Below, in pieces: positions 1 through 10,037 of a stretch of 64,000 bases of DNA (its first letter is position 1; each line of letters begins with the position of its first letter). The DNA comes from Farysia itapuensis (taxonomy: Eukaryota; Basidiomycota; Ustilaginomycetes; Ustilaginales; Ustilaginaceae): NCBI GenBank assembly GCA_023212645.1, contig JALBYC010000001.1, positions 744,001-808,000 on the forward strand. Direction: 5' to 3'. The notes beneath the pieces are model-generated. The model had not been told where the DNA came from and did no database searches. It saw nothing but the letters and a program-made list of their open reading frames with translations. The position numbers and the translations under genes are program-made.

Positions 1-580
1 TTGTGCATGCAGTCGAGTATGGCATGACTCGAATACCTTGATAGACGAGGTTCTTTTCAAACAGAGTCTTGAAGGCCCACCACACAGATTCCATAAAGTT
101 GATATCCATGGTCTTGTAGCCGTTGTCAAAGTCGATCCAACGGCCCATTCGTTCTACTGTGTTGCGCCATTCGCTTTGATAACGCATGACGATGGCTCTG
201 CACTCCTCGTTGTACTTGGCGATGCCCATAGCCATGACATCTTCTTTCCCTTTGATGCCAAGCTTCTTGTCGATCTCATGTTCGACGGGGAGACCATGGC
301 AATCCCAGCCGAAGCGACGGTCAACATAGTGTCCGGTCGAATGTGCGTGTCTTGTGACAATGTCTTTGACCGTGCCGGCCAAGAGATGACCGTAATGCGG
401 TAGACCTGTGGCAAAAGGTGGACCGTCGTAGAAGCTGAAAGGCTTGCGACCTTTGCTCTGCTCCAGGGACGTTTTGAAGGCGTCAATAGCGCGCCAGTAC
501 TGGATAACTTTTTCCTCTTCCGATGCAAAATTGAAAGGTGCAGTGACCTCATGCTCCGCAAAGGTGGCGTTTGCGGCCAT
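1..580 (-). CDS. ILS1: Isoleucyl-tRNA synthetase, cytosolic (N-terminal part, cut by window edge)
   Basis: Class I aminoacyl-tRNA synthetase that charges tRNA-Ile with isoleucine for cytosolic translation. Reading leftward from the ATG at 580, the frame stays open to position 2, giving about 193 residues; the rest lies outside the window. The class I HIGH signature is present as HYGH in the context [11 protein letters not shown] near residue 60, preceded by [10 protein letters not shown], and followed by the family block [12 protein letters not shown] and then KKLGIKG. There is no mitochondrial leader: the protein opens [18 protein letters not shown], which suits the cytosolic enzyme. No intron is needed in this part. 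It diverges from the phosducin-like gene, and a Gcn4-type site lies about 120 bp upstream. Identification is firm; the C-terminal half, with KMSKS and the anticodon-binding domain, cannot be seen. Confidence 0.93.
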   Translation of the reverse strand, partial: MAANATFAEHEVTAPFNFASEEEKVIQYWRAIDAFKTSLEQSKGRKPFSFYDGPPFATGLPHYGHLLAGTVKDIVTRHAHSTGHYVDRRFGWDCHGLPVEHEIDKKLGIKGKEDVMAMGIAKYNEECRAIVMRYQSEWRNTVERMGRWIDFDNGYKTMDINFMESVWWAFKTLFEKNLVYQGIRVMPYSTACT

Positions 581-932
581 GTTGAAAAGATGCGTGCTTG
601 CACGGCGCTAGCTGTAGTCAAGGGGTAGCGGAGCTAAGACAAGAAGAAGCTGAGTGCTTTCTTCCAAATCAGATTTTGGCCGGTCACGGTAACGAGCGTG
701 AGTCACAGTGACCAAATTCTCTCGTACGAGTCAAAGCTGTTAGAGCGTACTTTTGGTTGCAGACGCCGTACGCCGTCAACGCCGAGGCGCATCGGCGAAT
801 CGGGTCATCGGCATGAGCGGCCTGAGCGGGCCGTCCTGCGTGTGTTACTTTTGAACATGTGAAGCACCTTGTTACCGCATTACCCTCCTGAGATCAAGGC
901 TGTCCGCTGGTAGAAGCGGGAGCGCAAAGTTG
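581..932. other. Divergent promoter between the isoleucyl-tRNA synthetase and phosducin-like genes
   Basis: A 352 bp spacer shared by two divergent genes. It holds an imperfect inverted repeat, GGTCAC at 682-687 and GTGACC at 708-713, enclosing the TGAGTCA site annotated separately. The right half is GC-rich with several CGCC/GGCG runs. No ORF or RNA gene is seen. Confidence 0.6.
699..705. promoter_or_regulatory. Candidate Gcn4/Cpc1 (AP-1-like bZIP) binding site
   Basis: The palindromic heptamer TGAGTCA lies about 119 bp upstream of the isoleucyl-tRNA synthetase ATG. This matches the consensus of Gcn4/Cpc1 general amino acid control factors, which act on amino acid biosynthesis and several aminoacyl-tRNA synthetase genes in fungi. 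It could also serve the divergent phosducin-like gene 228 bp away. The assignment rests on motif and context only. Confidence 0.4.
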
Positions 933-2033
933 ATGGCAGGACTGGAACAAGCGATCCTGCAGGGGATAGATACCCAACCTGCCCCTTCATATCGAGAGGA
1001 CCGCCGGGCCGACACACCAGAGCCAACCACAGATGACGAGCTTGGTTCAGACTTAGGGCAGGACGATGACGAAGGCTTGTACGACCACGAAGATGATGAT
1101 GATATTCATGATGGCGACGGTGCAGCCATCCGCAGCTCAAGTGGGGGTGGAACCAAGGGACTGCAGGCCTCCAAAACGGCCGCAAGGGGCGGAGCAGGTG
1201 CCACGAATACAGGACCTAAAGGCGTCTTGCGGGACCAGCGGCTGAAGCTGGAAGAGGAGCGTCAAGCGCGTCTAGCGGGAGCGAAATCAAATAATGCCCG
1301 AATGGAGAAGCTGTCCATGTCATCGGAAACCTACGCACAGCAGATGGAGCGCGAGAAGCGAGACGCTCGAGCACAATTGATTAAAGAGAACGCTGACAGT
1401 GACGAGGACGTGGACCGAAACGTCAGTAAAAGCGCCATTGCGGACCTCCGAGCGAAAGAGCAAAGACGTGAGATGCGCATGGCCGAGCTCAAAGCCGCTG
1501 CTGTCAAGACGGCTCCTCGTACAACAAGCACCGAGGCAAACTCTGGCTCAAAAAATCGCTGGTTCGGCCACCTTCGCGAAGTAGACGAGCGAGGCTATGT
1601 TGCCGCCATCGACAATGAAGTTGCTGAAGTACCTGTAGTCATACACATCTATTCGAAAGCTGTCCAGGCGTGCAACATTCTCACCCAGTCACTAAGCTCT
1701 CTCGCTCGCCTGTATCCTGGAACGAAGTTCTTGCAGGTGCAGGCGTCTGCCATCGGTTTCGGAAACTCTTCTTCTAGCACTGGAGATGAGAACGATGAAG
1801 ATTACGACAACTTCAACTCGCAGACACTCGAAGTACTTCCAACTTTGCTTGTATATAAATCGGGCACACTCGTTGCCAACCTCGTGCGAGTCGATCTCGA
1901 GGAGGAATGGAACGGGGGACAAGAGCAAAGCATTCGTAACATACTCGACAAGTACAATGCTCTCGTCAACGCTTCTGCGCACTCAACTGTTCGTCCGACT
2001 TCTGCCTTGGACGAAGATGATGACAGCCTTTGA
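933..2033 (+). CDS. Phosducin-like protein (G-beta-gamma regulator or CCT co-chaperone)
   Basis: Phosducin-like proteins bind G-protein beta-gamma dimers and assist their folding with the CCT chaperonin. The 366-residue product has an acidic, disordered N-terminus (residues 25-65, runs of D and E), then the family signature GPKGVLRDQ near residue 98, a charged helical segment, and a C-terminal thioredoxin-like fold (about 205-340). The fold is marked by WFGHLREVDERGY, VVIHIYSKAVQAC, YPGTKFLQVQAS and LPTLLVYKSGTLV. It lacks a CxxC redox pair, as usual for phosducins. The start is the ATG at 933 (MAGLEQ); the codon just before is TTG and is not expected to initiate. Closest family is PhLP1/Bdm-1 rather than the CCT-only PhLP2/3 types, because of the GPKGV box. 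No intron. The acidic DEDDDSL tail is unremarkable. Confidence 0.85.
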   Translation: MAGLEQAILQGIDTQPAPSYREDRRADTPEPTTDDELGSDLGQDDDEGLYDHEDDDDIHDGDGAAIRSSSGGGTKGLQASKTAARGGAGATNTGPKGVLRDQRLKLEEERQARLAGAKSNNARMEKLSMSSETYAQQMEREKRDARAQLIKENADSDEDVDRNVSKSAIADLRAKEQRREMRMAELKAAAVKTAPRTTSTEANSGSKNRWFGHLREVDERGYVAAIDNEVAEVPVVIHIYSKAVQACNILTQSLSSLARLYPGTKFLQVQASAIGFGNSSSSTGDENDEDYDNFNSQTLEVLPTLLVYKSGTLVANLVRVDLEEEWNGGQEQSIRNILDKYNALVNASAHSTVRPTSALDEDDDSL

Positions 2034-2460
2034 CCGAAGCCCTCGCACGCCCTCTCCTTCTCCTCGCACTGACCCTTTTGCATAACTTCTCGTATGGTTG
2101 TGACTGTACCCATGAAACCGGTTTCAGGATTGTTCTAGCCTTACAATGGAAATCAATTTTCGGAATTTCGCAATTCGTGCGCCGCGAAAATGAGAGGATT
2201 TTTTTTTCGGAACCGGACTTGTCTCATGAGCTTTTGGACTCTTCCGACGTTATTACTATATCTCTTGCACCATCTCACCACTAGATCAACCGCCAACACC
2301 CTGAGGTGGCACCAGGGGCTCGTACACAGTAGTAGAAACGATCTTATCGTGGTCAAATAGCCGGAATTAAGCTGGCGTTGCTACCCAAGCAGACCGAAGT
2401 CGTTCAGTGACCACACTTTCCCTCCTCGACCTACTTTGGAGTGGTGCAGATTCTTCAAAG
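2034..2460. other. Phosducin-like 3' region and RPB10 promoter
   Basis: A 427 bp spacer between two co-directional genes. It contains a T9 run near 2200-2208 and CT-rich DNA just before the RPB10 ATG. No conserved ORF, RNA gene or repeat is apparent. Confidence 0.5.
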
Positions 2461-2812
2461 ATGGTAAGCAAAGCTCAACGTACGCACCAATTTTCGCTCA
2501 ATACTGACTGGGTTGTGCTTCTTGTATGCTTTCAGATCATCCCAATTCGCTGTTTTTCGTGCGGCAAGGTGATTGGCGATAAGTGGAACGCCTACCTTGC
2601 GCTTCTCCTCGACGGTCGCACAGAAGGTGAAGCACTCACAGAACTCGATCTGAAGCGCTACTGCTGCAGACGAATGGTGCTCACCCATGTAGATCTCATT
2701 GAGAAGCTCTTGCATTACAACAGTAAGTCAGCCTATGCGCCTTTCACAGGTTGGTGTCACGATATTGACGTTCGTCTTTCATCCAGTTCACGAGCGCAGG
2801 AGTCAAGTATAG
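2461..2812 (+). CDS. RPB10: DNA-directed RNA polymerases I, II and III subunit Rpb10 (ABC10-beta)
   Basis: Small zinc-binding subunit shared by all three nuclear RNA polymerases. Coding exons are 2461-2463, 2536-2722 and 2787-2812, giving 71 residues against 70 in yeast. The first coding exon is the ATG alone, followed by GTAAGC; the second opens [17 protein letters not shown] and carries the family block [19 protein letters not shown]. The atypical zinc site is visible as CFSC plus the adjacent CC pair. Introns are 72 and 64 nt. The last exon encodes a short basic tail, HERRSQV. The exon 3 acceptor was chosen because it gives a stop at the length expected for the family; an acceptor at 2749/2750 would give a longer non-homologous tail. 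Identification is near certain, and the three-exon structure follows from homology and splice signals. Confidence 0.93.
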
Positions 2813-2957
2813 GCATCTCTCCGGTTCCTTGTATTATAGCCGATAACACGAGCAACTCGCTTCACAGTCAACAGACGTTGTCAGAGGGTGGTAGAGGAGG
2901 GGAAAGTAGGAGAGAGTACAATTACAAAAGGGAGGAGATGTGACACTGGGAAAGAGC

Positions 2958-5351
2958 TTATTGCAGATACAGAGGTTGGACGTCATTGACGGCAAAGGCA
3001 AGGCCACAGTGTGGACACTTGCGCTGGCGCGTCTGGACACGAGTATCGATGCACACGTCGCAGAACGTGTGGTAACACTTGGTCAGGATGCGGTTCCTGT
3101 ACCGCTCCTTGCACGAGGAACATTGAAGGAGCGCATTCAAGAAGTCCTTTTCGCTGCTGTCGCCCGCTTCCGACTCTCGACGTCCCTTTGTGCGCGCAGC
3201 GGAGGCAGCCGCTTTGGCCATTTGACGCTTGGCCGACTCGAGCTCCTTCTCGAGACGCACAATGCGTTCTTCACCTCGACGTCGTTGATCTTTCTCCTCC
3301 GTAGCACTGGCGATCAGCTCTTTGGAAGATTCGGCTGCTGCTGCTTTGGCTTGTGTTGCTTCAGCCAAGCGCGCTTCCACTTGCGAAAGTTCGCGCTGCA
3401 GCTCCACGATACGGTTGTGATGCACGTCGGTGCTTCGTCGGAATACGCTGACTTCTTTCTCGTGCAGCTTGAGCTGACCAGTAAAGCTTCGCTCCTTCTC
3501 TGTCAAGTGCTCGATGATTTTGTTTTGGCGATCGATGGTTTGCTTCGCAGCTCGAATATCGTTATCGTAGGTATCTTTGGCTCGCATTGCCGAAAAGTAC
3601 TTGTTGTCTGCCTTGGACTTTTCCGTCACCAAACGGAGCATCTTCTCCTCCATGCGACTGACATCGGTCACCTTGATGGAAGCCTGCTTTTCGAGTTCGG
3701 CATAAGCCCCACTGATCTTCTCGAGTTCGTCGTCCACGGCTTTACAAGAAGCTTCAGCTGCCTGCAACGCCAGCTTGAGTTGCGCAACTTGTTCTCTGAC
3801 ATCCTCCTCGCCCTCTGCGCCGTTCGCCTGCTTTGGCATCTCCGTTGTCGAGGCAAGCTGCTTTTCTAGCTCAGCGACTCTGCTTTGTGCCTGCCGCACA
3901 GCTTCGCTGATTTGCTCAAATTGATCTTCTTCCGAGGCAGCTTCCGACAACGCTTGCGAGCTGGCTTTGTCTCCACGCAGGGCTGCAACGGTGAGGCGCA
4001 AGCGTCGGACCTGACTGGTAAGCACCAAAAGACGCTCTTCTTTGCTGTTGAGCAAAGCCTTCATCTCCTCGATCTGTGTGAACTTGACCTGCTCGCGTGA
4101 TCTGCGTTCCGATAACTCGCTGTTCAGGTCGTCTCTCTGCGTCCGAAGACGTGTGACATCGGCATCTTTGAGCTTGAGCTGCTTTTCTAGCTCTTCCGCT
4201 CGAAGACCAGACTCGGCATCGGTTCCGTTTCTGTACGTATCGCGTTCTTCACGCAGAGTTGCATTCTCGGACTGAAGAGAAAGCTTCGTGTCTTCCGAGG
4301 ATCTAACCGCGGCTTGCAAATGGTGCAGTTGAGACTGCAGTTCGCGATAAGGCGCCGAGTTGATCAGCATTTCTTGTGGCAAGTTGTCGAGGCGGGCATT
4401 CAAATCTACAAGCTTCAGCTTCAGAGACTTGACTTCTTCGTTCAGCGTTTGTATCTCGGCATATCTGGAGTCGCTCTCTCGCCGCGTGAGCTCAAGATCT
4501 TGTTGCACCTTTTCGAGGTCTTCTGCCGCTTTTTGAAGGGCTGCTGCGTTCTCCTGTGAGGTAGGTTCTTGCTCATCCGAGTTTTCAGCTTTAACAGTGA
4601 CTCCGTCTTTAGTGTTTCCTCCAGCCTTTGCATCCGACGCTGGGTTCGACGAGGAAGGAGGAGGATTGTTGCCCTCAGCAGTGCGGAGGAGGCTGCTTTG
4701 GTATCGGACGTAGTCACGCTCTACCTTGGCCAGCTTCTGGCTGGAATCTGCCAATGCATCTTCCGCTCTTTGCAGTTTGGACTGCGTGATGAAGAGGTCT
4801 TGCTTGTACTTGATTGCTTCTTCTGCCAAATCGTGATACTTTTGCTGGAGCTCGACAGCTTGAGATGTAGGATCACTTGTTTTTTGAGGGACGATAGCCT
4901 CCAGGAGGGACGTGGTTTGCTGTTTTAATTCAGCTTGCAACGAGTCTACATCTGCTTTGTCGTCTGTGGAAAGATGCAATTGGGGTGCACCTTGATCTGA
5001 TAGCCCAAGACGAGCAGCGAGGTCGGTGAGAAACAGAGACCAGAACCTTTCGAGCAGAGCAGCCTTTTGCTCGGATAGAGATAGACTTTCCCGACAGGAT
5101 CTTGTCTTGCGCTCCGATCTTTGCAAATCGCGGCGCGCTTCGAGCAGCCGGCGATATATGGCTTCCTTTCTGAAAGCTTCTAGACCGGCATATGCCGGAT
5201 GTAGTGTTTCGTCATCCGCATCGTCCTCGCCGGCATCAGCGCTGCTGGACTTGGAAGGGACCTCATCGGAATGGAGACGCTTCCTTGGACCTTGTTCAGA
5301 AGGATGAACAAATGAGCGTTTTCTATCTTCGTTCGACAGCGAGGAAAGCAT
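2958..5351 (-). CDS. BRE1: Bre1-type E3 ubiquitin ligase for histone H2B
   Basis: Bre1 works with Rad6 to monoubiquitinate histone H2B, a mark needed for H3K4/K79 methylation and transcription elongation. The 797-residue product is mostly heptad-rich coiled coil (about residues 200-720) and ends in a C3HC4 RING finger: CSSC, then CYHTFCDVC, then CPHC, with the protein stopping 14 residues later. RING at the extreme C-terminus behind long coiled coils is the Bre1/RNF20 layout. The N-terminus carries a basic stretch (RKR, PRKR) that could be a nuclear signal. I chose the ATG at 5351 (MLSSLSNEDRKR). An in-frame ATG at 5597 would add 82 hydrophobic, non-conserved residues and lies only 77 bp from the divergent gene's start. 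No introns. Confidence 0.88.
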   Translation of the reverse strand: MLSSLSNEDRKRSFVHPSEQGPRKRLHSDEVPSKSSSADAGEDDADDETLHPAYAGLEAFRKEAIYRRLLEARRDLQRSERKTRSCRESLSLSEQKAALLERFWSLFLTDLAARLGLSDQGAPQLHLSTDDKADVDSLQAELKQQTTSLLEAIVPQKTSDPTSQAVELQQKYHDLAEEAIKYKQDLFITQSKLQRAEDALADSSQKLAKVERDYVRYQSSLLRTAEGNNPPPSSSNPASDAKAGGNTKDGVTVKAENSDEQEPTSQENAAALQKAAEDLEKVQQDLELTRRESDSRYAEIQTLNEEVKSLKLKLVDLNARLDNLPQEMLINSAPYRELQSQLHHLQAAVRSSEDTKLSLQSENATLREERDTYRNGTDAESGLRAEELEKQLKLKDADVTRLRTQRDDLNSELSERRSREQVKFTQIEEMKALLNSKEERLLVLTSQVRRLRLTVAALRGDKASSQALSEAASEEDQFEQISEAVRQAQSRVAELEKQLASTTEMPKQANGAEGEEDVREQVAQLKLALQAAEASCKAVDDELEKISGAYAELEKQASIKVTDVSRMEEKMLRLVTEKSKADNKYFSAMRAKDTYDNDIRAAKQTIDRQNKIIEHLTEKERSFTGQLKLHEKEVSVFRRSTDVHHNRIVELQRELSQVEARLAEATQAKAAAAESSKELIASATEEKDQRRRGEERIVRLEKELESAKRQMAKAAASAARTKGRRESEAGDSSEKDFLNALLQCSSCKERYRNRILTKCYHTFCDVCIDTRVQTRQRKCPHCGLAFAVNDVQPLYLQ

Positions 5352-5674
5352 GTTAGCGATTGGAGGAGAGCCTAAAGAACGGCTAAAGTTCGAAGAGGGG
5401 GGAAGCGCATGTGAACTCGAAAGTTCTGGAAAAGAGTGTCTAGTATGGGACGGTAAACAGAGCACGCTAGCTCCGTCTACGGCGTGTCTGGGCAAAAGGG
5501 AGTGGTGGTAGTGGATGAGAGTCAGAACGGCGACGACGACGAACGACGTTGGTGAAAATTCTCGATCCTCGATATAAAACCATTCGCACTCTAACATTCA
5601 TCGCGTCAAAACGTCAAAGTTGCACAGACTTCTCCTCCTCCCCTCTTCTTCTTCTCCTCCTCTCCGTGTAAGCC

Positions 5675-7900
5675 ATGCTCTCGCGACCTCAACTTGGCAG
5701 ACTGGCTCGCCAAGCTCACAAGACCTGTAATTGCGGTCATTTCTCTCTAGTGCGCAGCTCCGTGCGTGTTGCAGGTCACGTCACACCTGCTCTGCCATCT
5801 TCTGCTCTGTCAAATCGCTCGTTTCATGCTGGCAGCCTCACTTGTCAAGCTGTGCACGTCTCGCACGCGGTCCAGGCGCTTCAGGATCCTTCATCTACGA
5901 ATTTGCATCATGTAAGCATGCTCAGCTCTGTCGAACAGCTCTTCTCCACCAGAAGTAGTATTGCTAGCTCTACTTGGGCTAAAAGAGCGCATAAGGCCAA
6001 GCGAAAGTGGACACAAGGAGGTGTTTGCAATGACAACCAGGTGCTTATACTCGGTTCCTCTCTCAGCCAGATCCAGCGACTTCTCACTGCGCTGATCGAT
6101 GAGCCTCTTCGCGACGCCGGTGTGGGAGGCATGACTGATGCACAGATCTTATCAAATGCGTTTGCTGGTCTGCCACCATCTGTGCCTTTGACCATTCGAT
6201 ACGGGCCTGGACCATGCGAGCAGATCGCTTCTGACTGTGTCACCCTGGACAGGCACTGGATCCAACAATCCAACACGACGCTTGTCGTTCTTGTCGACCC
6301 AAAAGCTGCTGAATCGACCTACGACCTGGTCTACGATAGCCAAGCTGTCTTGCTCGTTACCGATGACTACGCACTCAGTCAGTCGCTCTATCGCTCTTCC
6401 ACACGTTCTGCAGACACATCAGCTTCACATCAGATCCTCGCACGGTTTGCTGACAAGCCCAATGTCCACTTGGTGGTCAATCACATATCGGGACAAAGCG
6501 ATACCGACCTGATCAAGGCTTTGGAGGCAGCCACTAGCGCCACTGTTGCTGAATTGCTAGCATCAAAAGTGATCTCAGTTTCTGCTGCCGAGGCAGACGC
6601 TGCTCATCAAGCGCTCCGATCGGCACTCTCCCAGCAGACTGACCTCAGCTCGAGTCCACACTGGGACTTGTTCAGTTCCCAATATCGTCACTCTAATCTT
6701 GGCGCCGTGCTTGCCATCATCGAAGAACTTGCAAGCCGAGGTGGCGAGCTGCTTGGACAGTCGACTACGTTCCTTTTACAGCATAGCGCTGATGAAGCTC
6801 TCGCTAAGATTCGCCTTTGCAAACTGCATTTGCGCGAACTTGAAGCTTTAGCAGTCGAAACCGCAGACAAGGATGAGGAGACAGTACGTAAGTCGTTGGA
6901 ACGAGTATGGCCGCCATCATCAACCTTCAGCGGTCAACTGAGCCAGGAGAGCCTTAAAGTGTGGCGTCCGGCTTCGTCTGGCTCGGCCAGCGCTGTGGAC
7001 GAAGCATTCGACGCAACAAGCGCCGATCTGGAGCGTACTTTCGACAAGCGTCTTCAGTGGTGGAAGATGATTTGGAAGGTAGACGATGTTCGTGCTGAAC
7101 TTGAAAGTGCCTGCGTCGACTTTGCAAAGTCGCTCGAGTCGGACCTCGCCTACGAGTCTGGCAGGCTGGCGACCGTTCAACTGCAGCAGGATCAAAGCGC
7201 CGAACATTTATTGGAGGAATTTCGACGTTCAGTCCAGCAGTTGAGCTCCATCAATCCAAATGTGACCAAGGATGCAGCGTTGTTGGCCAACGAAGCGGAT
7301 GCGTATCGCGCTTCGCAGCCCAAGACGATTGAGCCGTCTACGCTCATGGAACCAATAAACAGACGAAGGGCTCAACTGCTCCAAGTGGGTGGACCTATCG
7401 ATGTGCTGGCCTCCAAGACGCGCAAGCTCGCGCTGACTACTTCTGTCGCCGCCATCGTCACCACCGCCGGTCTTGGCTCAGCTAGCGTACTCGGCTCGTC
7501 TCTAGCCATGGATGCATCGTCCACAGTACTGGCTTTAGAGCCCAACACAGCGCTCGGCTTGGGCCTGCTCACCTTCACTCTGGCAGGTTGGAGGATGCAG
7601 GGCCAGTACAACAAGTATCGTGCCCGTTTCCGCCGCGACTGGGACCGTCTTACTGCCGGTCTCGACAACGATTTGCGCGCTAATTTTGACTACGTCCTAC
7701 GCCGTCAAGTCACGGGCGCCGCCTCGTTCGTCTCCTCTCGCATTCTCGAGCTGACCCAAGGCTGGTCTGCCGACGTTCAGCGGCTTGATTCGGACCTCAA
7801 AAACTCTTCTCTCCTTTCCTCGCGTCCCCAAAAAGTGTCACCGGTTCCCGTTCTCGAAAGCAGCGCCACGCAATCGCGCTCAAGCAATGACTCTCACTAA
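5675..7900 (+). CDS. Mitochondrial Mmc1-like protein (dynamin-like family)
   Basis: A 741-residue protein with a mitochondrial-type N-terminus (MLSRPQLGRLARQAHK, then many Arg and Ser and few acidic residues up to about residue 75). After a central alpha-helical region comes a block typical of fungal Mmc1 proteins (RLQWWKMIWKVDDV, about residue 463). The C-terminal third has two hydrophobic segments (around residues 588-610 and 620-640) followed by the basic YRARFRRDWDRL. Mmc1 family members are fungal mitochondrial proteins with dynamin-like features; I see no convincing GTPase P-loop, so catalysis cannot be claimed. The start ATG follows a CT-rich leader. The gene is intronless and diverges from BRE1. 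The family name rests on a remembered block and the layout, so it is moderate; mitochondrial location is better supported. Confidence 0.6.
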   Translation: MLSRPQLGRLARQAHKTCNCGHFSLVRSSVRVAGHVTPALPSSALSNRSFHAGSLTCQAVHVSHAVQALQDPSSTNLHHVSMLSSVEQLFSTRSSIASSTWAKRAHKAKRKWTQGGVCNDNQVLILGSSLSQIQRLLTALIDEPLRDAGVGGMTDAQILSNAFAGLPPSVPLTIRYGPGPCEQIASDCVTLDRHWIQQSNTTLVVLVDPKAAESTYDLVYDSQAVLLVTDDYALSQSLYRSSTRSADTSASHQILARFADKPNVHLVVNHISGQSDTDLIKALEAATSATVAELLASKVISVSAAEADAAHQALRSALSQQTDLSSSPHWDLFSSQYRHSNLGAVLAIIEELASRGGELLGQSTTFLLQHSADEALAKIRLCKLHLRELEALAVETADKDEETVRKSLERVWPPSSTFSGQLSQESLKVWRPASSGSASAVDEAFDATSADLERTFDKRLQWWKMIWKVDDVRAELESACVDFAKSLESDLAYESGRLATVQLQQDQSAEHLLEEFRRSVQQLSSINPNVTKDAALLANEADAYRASQPKTIEPSTLMEPINRRRAQLLQVGGPIDVLASKTRKLALTTSVAAIVTTAGLGSASVLGSSLAMDASSTVLALEPNTALGLGLLTFTLAGWRMQGQYNKYRARFRRDWDRLTAGLDNDLRANFDYVLRRQVTGAASFVSSRILELTQGWSADVQRLDSDLKNSSLLSSRPQKVSPVPVLESSATQSRSSNDSH

Positions 7901-8196
7901 TCAGATGGAAACCTCAACGATACCCTCGCAATACAGACAATGTAACTGTCGCGCGGCTTTCCTCGGTTTTCTTATCATCGTACACGTGTGATTAGTGGGA
8001 CACTTCACCGGCCACCTCGACTAGGGTGAATCGGGAGCTGGGAAGAGGGGACAAAAAGGAGTGACATCATGGCAAAAGTGGCAAACAAAGCAGGGATCGT
8101 GGAGAGAGGCAAATCCGCACCATTTTTTGTGAGAGAGCTAGGCTCTGCGTGTCGACAGCGTCGGAAAGGGTAAGTTGGGTAATCTGAGCACGAGAC
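7901..8196. other. Convergent 3' spacer
   Basis: The 296 bp between the convergent stops of the Mmc1-like gene and the PWWP gene. No ORF, RNA gene or repeat is seen; both 3' UTRs must lie here. Confidence 0.5.
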
Positions 8197-9472
8197 CTAG
8201 ATCTCCACAGAAGTTTTAGAAGCATCGGCATTGTCGAGAGGCTTTTCGTCCTGTGCGCTTTCTGGCTTTGCTGAAGTTGTTTGCTCTACCTCTGACTTGG
8301 TTGCTCCGGCGTGGGGATCGGACTCGGTCTTTTCCGCTGTGAGTGTGTTGCCGTTCTCATGCGATGATCCAGCAGCCGCCATGATGGCCCCCCACTTGAC
8401 GCAAAGCTTCTCGGCTCTCGACCGGAATTGGAATTCGTCATCCCGCGGTACGTTGGGCAGGTTCATGATCTTTTTGGTCACCTTTCCAATCTTGGTTGCG
8501 CGCAATTGATCGGCTGTGATGGCATCAAACTCTTCTACGGTCTTGAACACTTCGTCTAGCTGCGCCATGTCCGCCTCTTTGATCTGCTCGTTTTTCGGCA
8601 AGAAGCCTTTTTGCAGTTTCATGCGCCAGTCTTTGACTTTCCTGGTCTCGGGGTCAAGCGATTCATCTGTCGCTGTCACGTCTCCATTCGCATCTAGCGA
8701 AGTGTTACCCTTGGAAGTTGGTTTGGATTTGGCAGCCTCCGCTGCTTTCGACTTCTTGCTCTTCGTGGCACTTTCACGAACTTTGCCAGTCTCTGCCGTG
8801 CGCTTGCGCTTCTGACCGACGTCGCGGTCTTCTTCATCTACATCATCCTCCTCTTGCAGCTGGTCCTCATTCTCTTCCTCAGCTTCAGCCTCTTCTTGCA
8901 GGAAGATCTCATGGTTCTTGACAATGGTGTTCTGCTCCTCGTTCCATGAGACAGGGTCCCGGGCGAGCTCGTATGCGTTGCGAAGATCGCCCTTCTTGCG
9001 GCTCTGGTTGGACAGCCATTGGTCGATCTTGGCGGGTGTCAACAGCTCGAGATCCTTTGCAAAGGCCCAGTGACTGTTTCGCGCAAAGATGACGAGATTA
9101 GTATCATGTTGAGCTTGCCGGCTCTATGCCGTTCACTTACTAGTCAGCTGTTGGGAAGAAACGGATGGTGTACTGTTCACGATGCTTGACTACCGGGCGT
9201 TCGCTCAGAACAGCCTTGGGCACATTCTTGTCATCAACGACCTGCATTGGAACGGTAGAAAATCAGGTTACAGAATTGATCATTGTTGCGCGATGTCTTG
9301 GAACATACAATGCCTGGCCACGCTGGGAAGCCTCGGATCTTTGCGAGCACAACATCGTCGGCGTTGCTGTTGGGAAAGACCAGGTCAGCTACTCGTAACA
9401 ACACCAGCGGGCACGAGCGCCTACTTACAACTTTGCAGTGCTTTTGCCTGATTGAGCGTCTTTGGAGGACAT
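8197..9472 (-). CDS. PWWP-domain chromatin protein (Pdp3/LEDGF-like)
   Basis: PWWP domains read methylated histone tails, often H3K36me, on chromatin. Coding exons on the minus strand are 9472-9429, 9366-9309, 9241-9141 and 9073-8197, giving 359 residues; the introns are 62, 67 and 67 nt. Joining them rebuilds a full PWWP domain (about residues 17-85): DDVVLAKIRGFPAWPGI, VVDDKNVP, then YTIRFFPTADYHWAFAKDLE. A middle region rich in E, D and K/R follows (about 120-240). A helical module around residues 255-320 (DEVFKTVEEFDAITADQL, then TKIGKVTKKIMNLP) resembles the TFIIS-N/LEDGF integrase-binding fold. That pairing recalls the fission yeast NuA3 subunit Pdp3, so an H3K36-reading partner of a histone acetyltransferase is a reasonable inference. 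The ATG at 9472 is the only good start before the PWWP. Confidence 0.8.
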
Positions 9473-10037
9473 GACGAAGGGTGGTAGCAAGTACGGTTGG
9501 CGATTGATGGTAGTAAGAGGCCGATCTGATAGCCAGACTTCTTCTGTCCATCTAGTGCGTGACCCCCCCACCCCATTTTCGCGTCGCGCGCCCGTTTCCC
9601 GTACCAAATTCGAAGGCCTGAGCGTTCCGTCTTCCGGTGATCCTCGTTTCCTGCGCTCCACGTTTGCCCCGATCTGGTGATCGGCTCTACTCGTCCGAGT
9701 GAAGTCGATTTTGCTGCGCACGTCTCCTGTCAGTATATAAGCACTCTTGGCTTTACGACATCATACTCCTTTCCAGGCAAGCTTTCGAACCTTCTAGCCG
9801 GAGTCAGCTGGTTGTTTCGGACTGCAAGCTCTATTGTCGGCTGAGGGAAGGCGCAATAGCGATCCCGACTTGATGGCGAAGTGTCAAGCTCGACTTGTTT
9901 GAAATTCTGACAAACACACACACGCTGTGTCGTAGAGATCGCTGCGAGAGATCGTCTGAAGCCTGCCGACGGTTAAACTGTGTCGTCGACATCGATTACT
10001 CTCGAACCGTGCTGCCTCCAACAGCATCTGAATCAAT
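9473..10037. other. Divergent promoter between the PWWP gene and TOA1
   Basis: A 565 bp spacer with two divergent starts. It contains a C7 run at 9564-9570, a TATATAA match at 9734-9740 and an ACAC repeat around 9913-9922. I see no gene or RNA in it. Confidence 0.5.

Noticed and set aside
154..621. A 155-codon minus-strand ORF at the left edge
   Set aside because: It is in another frame from the isoleucyl-tRNA synthetase sequence, which is far better supported on the same strand.
2940..3869. A 309-codon plus-strand ORF antisense to BRE1
   Set aside because: It is a frame shadow of the BRE1 coiled-coil codons; the minus-strand frame has a RING finger and a clear family match, while this one is low complexity without any domain.
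4569..4928. Antisense ORF with Cys-rich hydrophobic residues within BRE1
   Set aside because: A shadow of Glu/Lys/Gln-rich coiled-coil codons, which read as Leu, Phe and Cys on the other strand.
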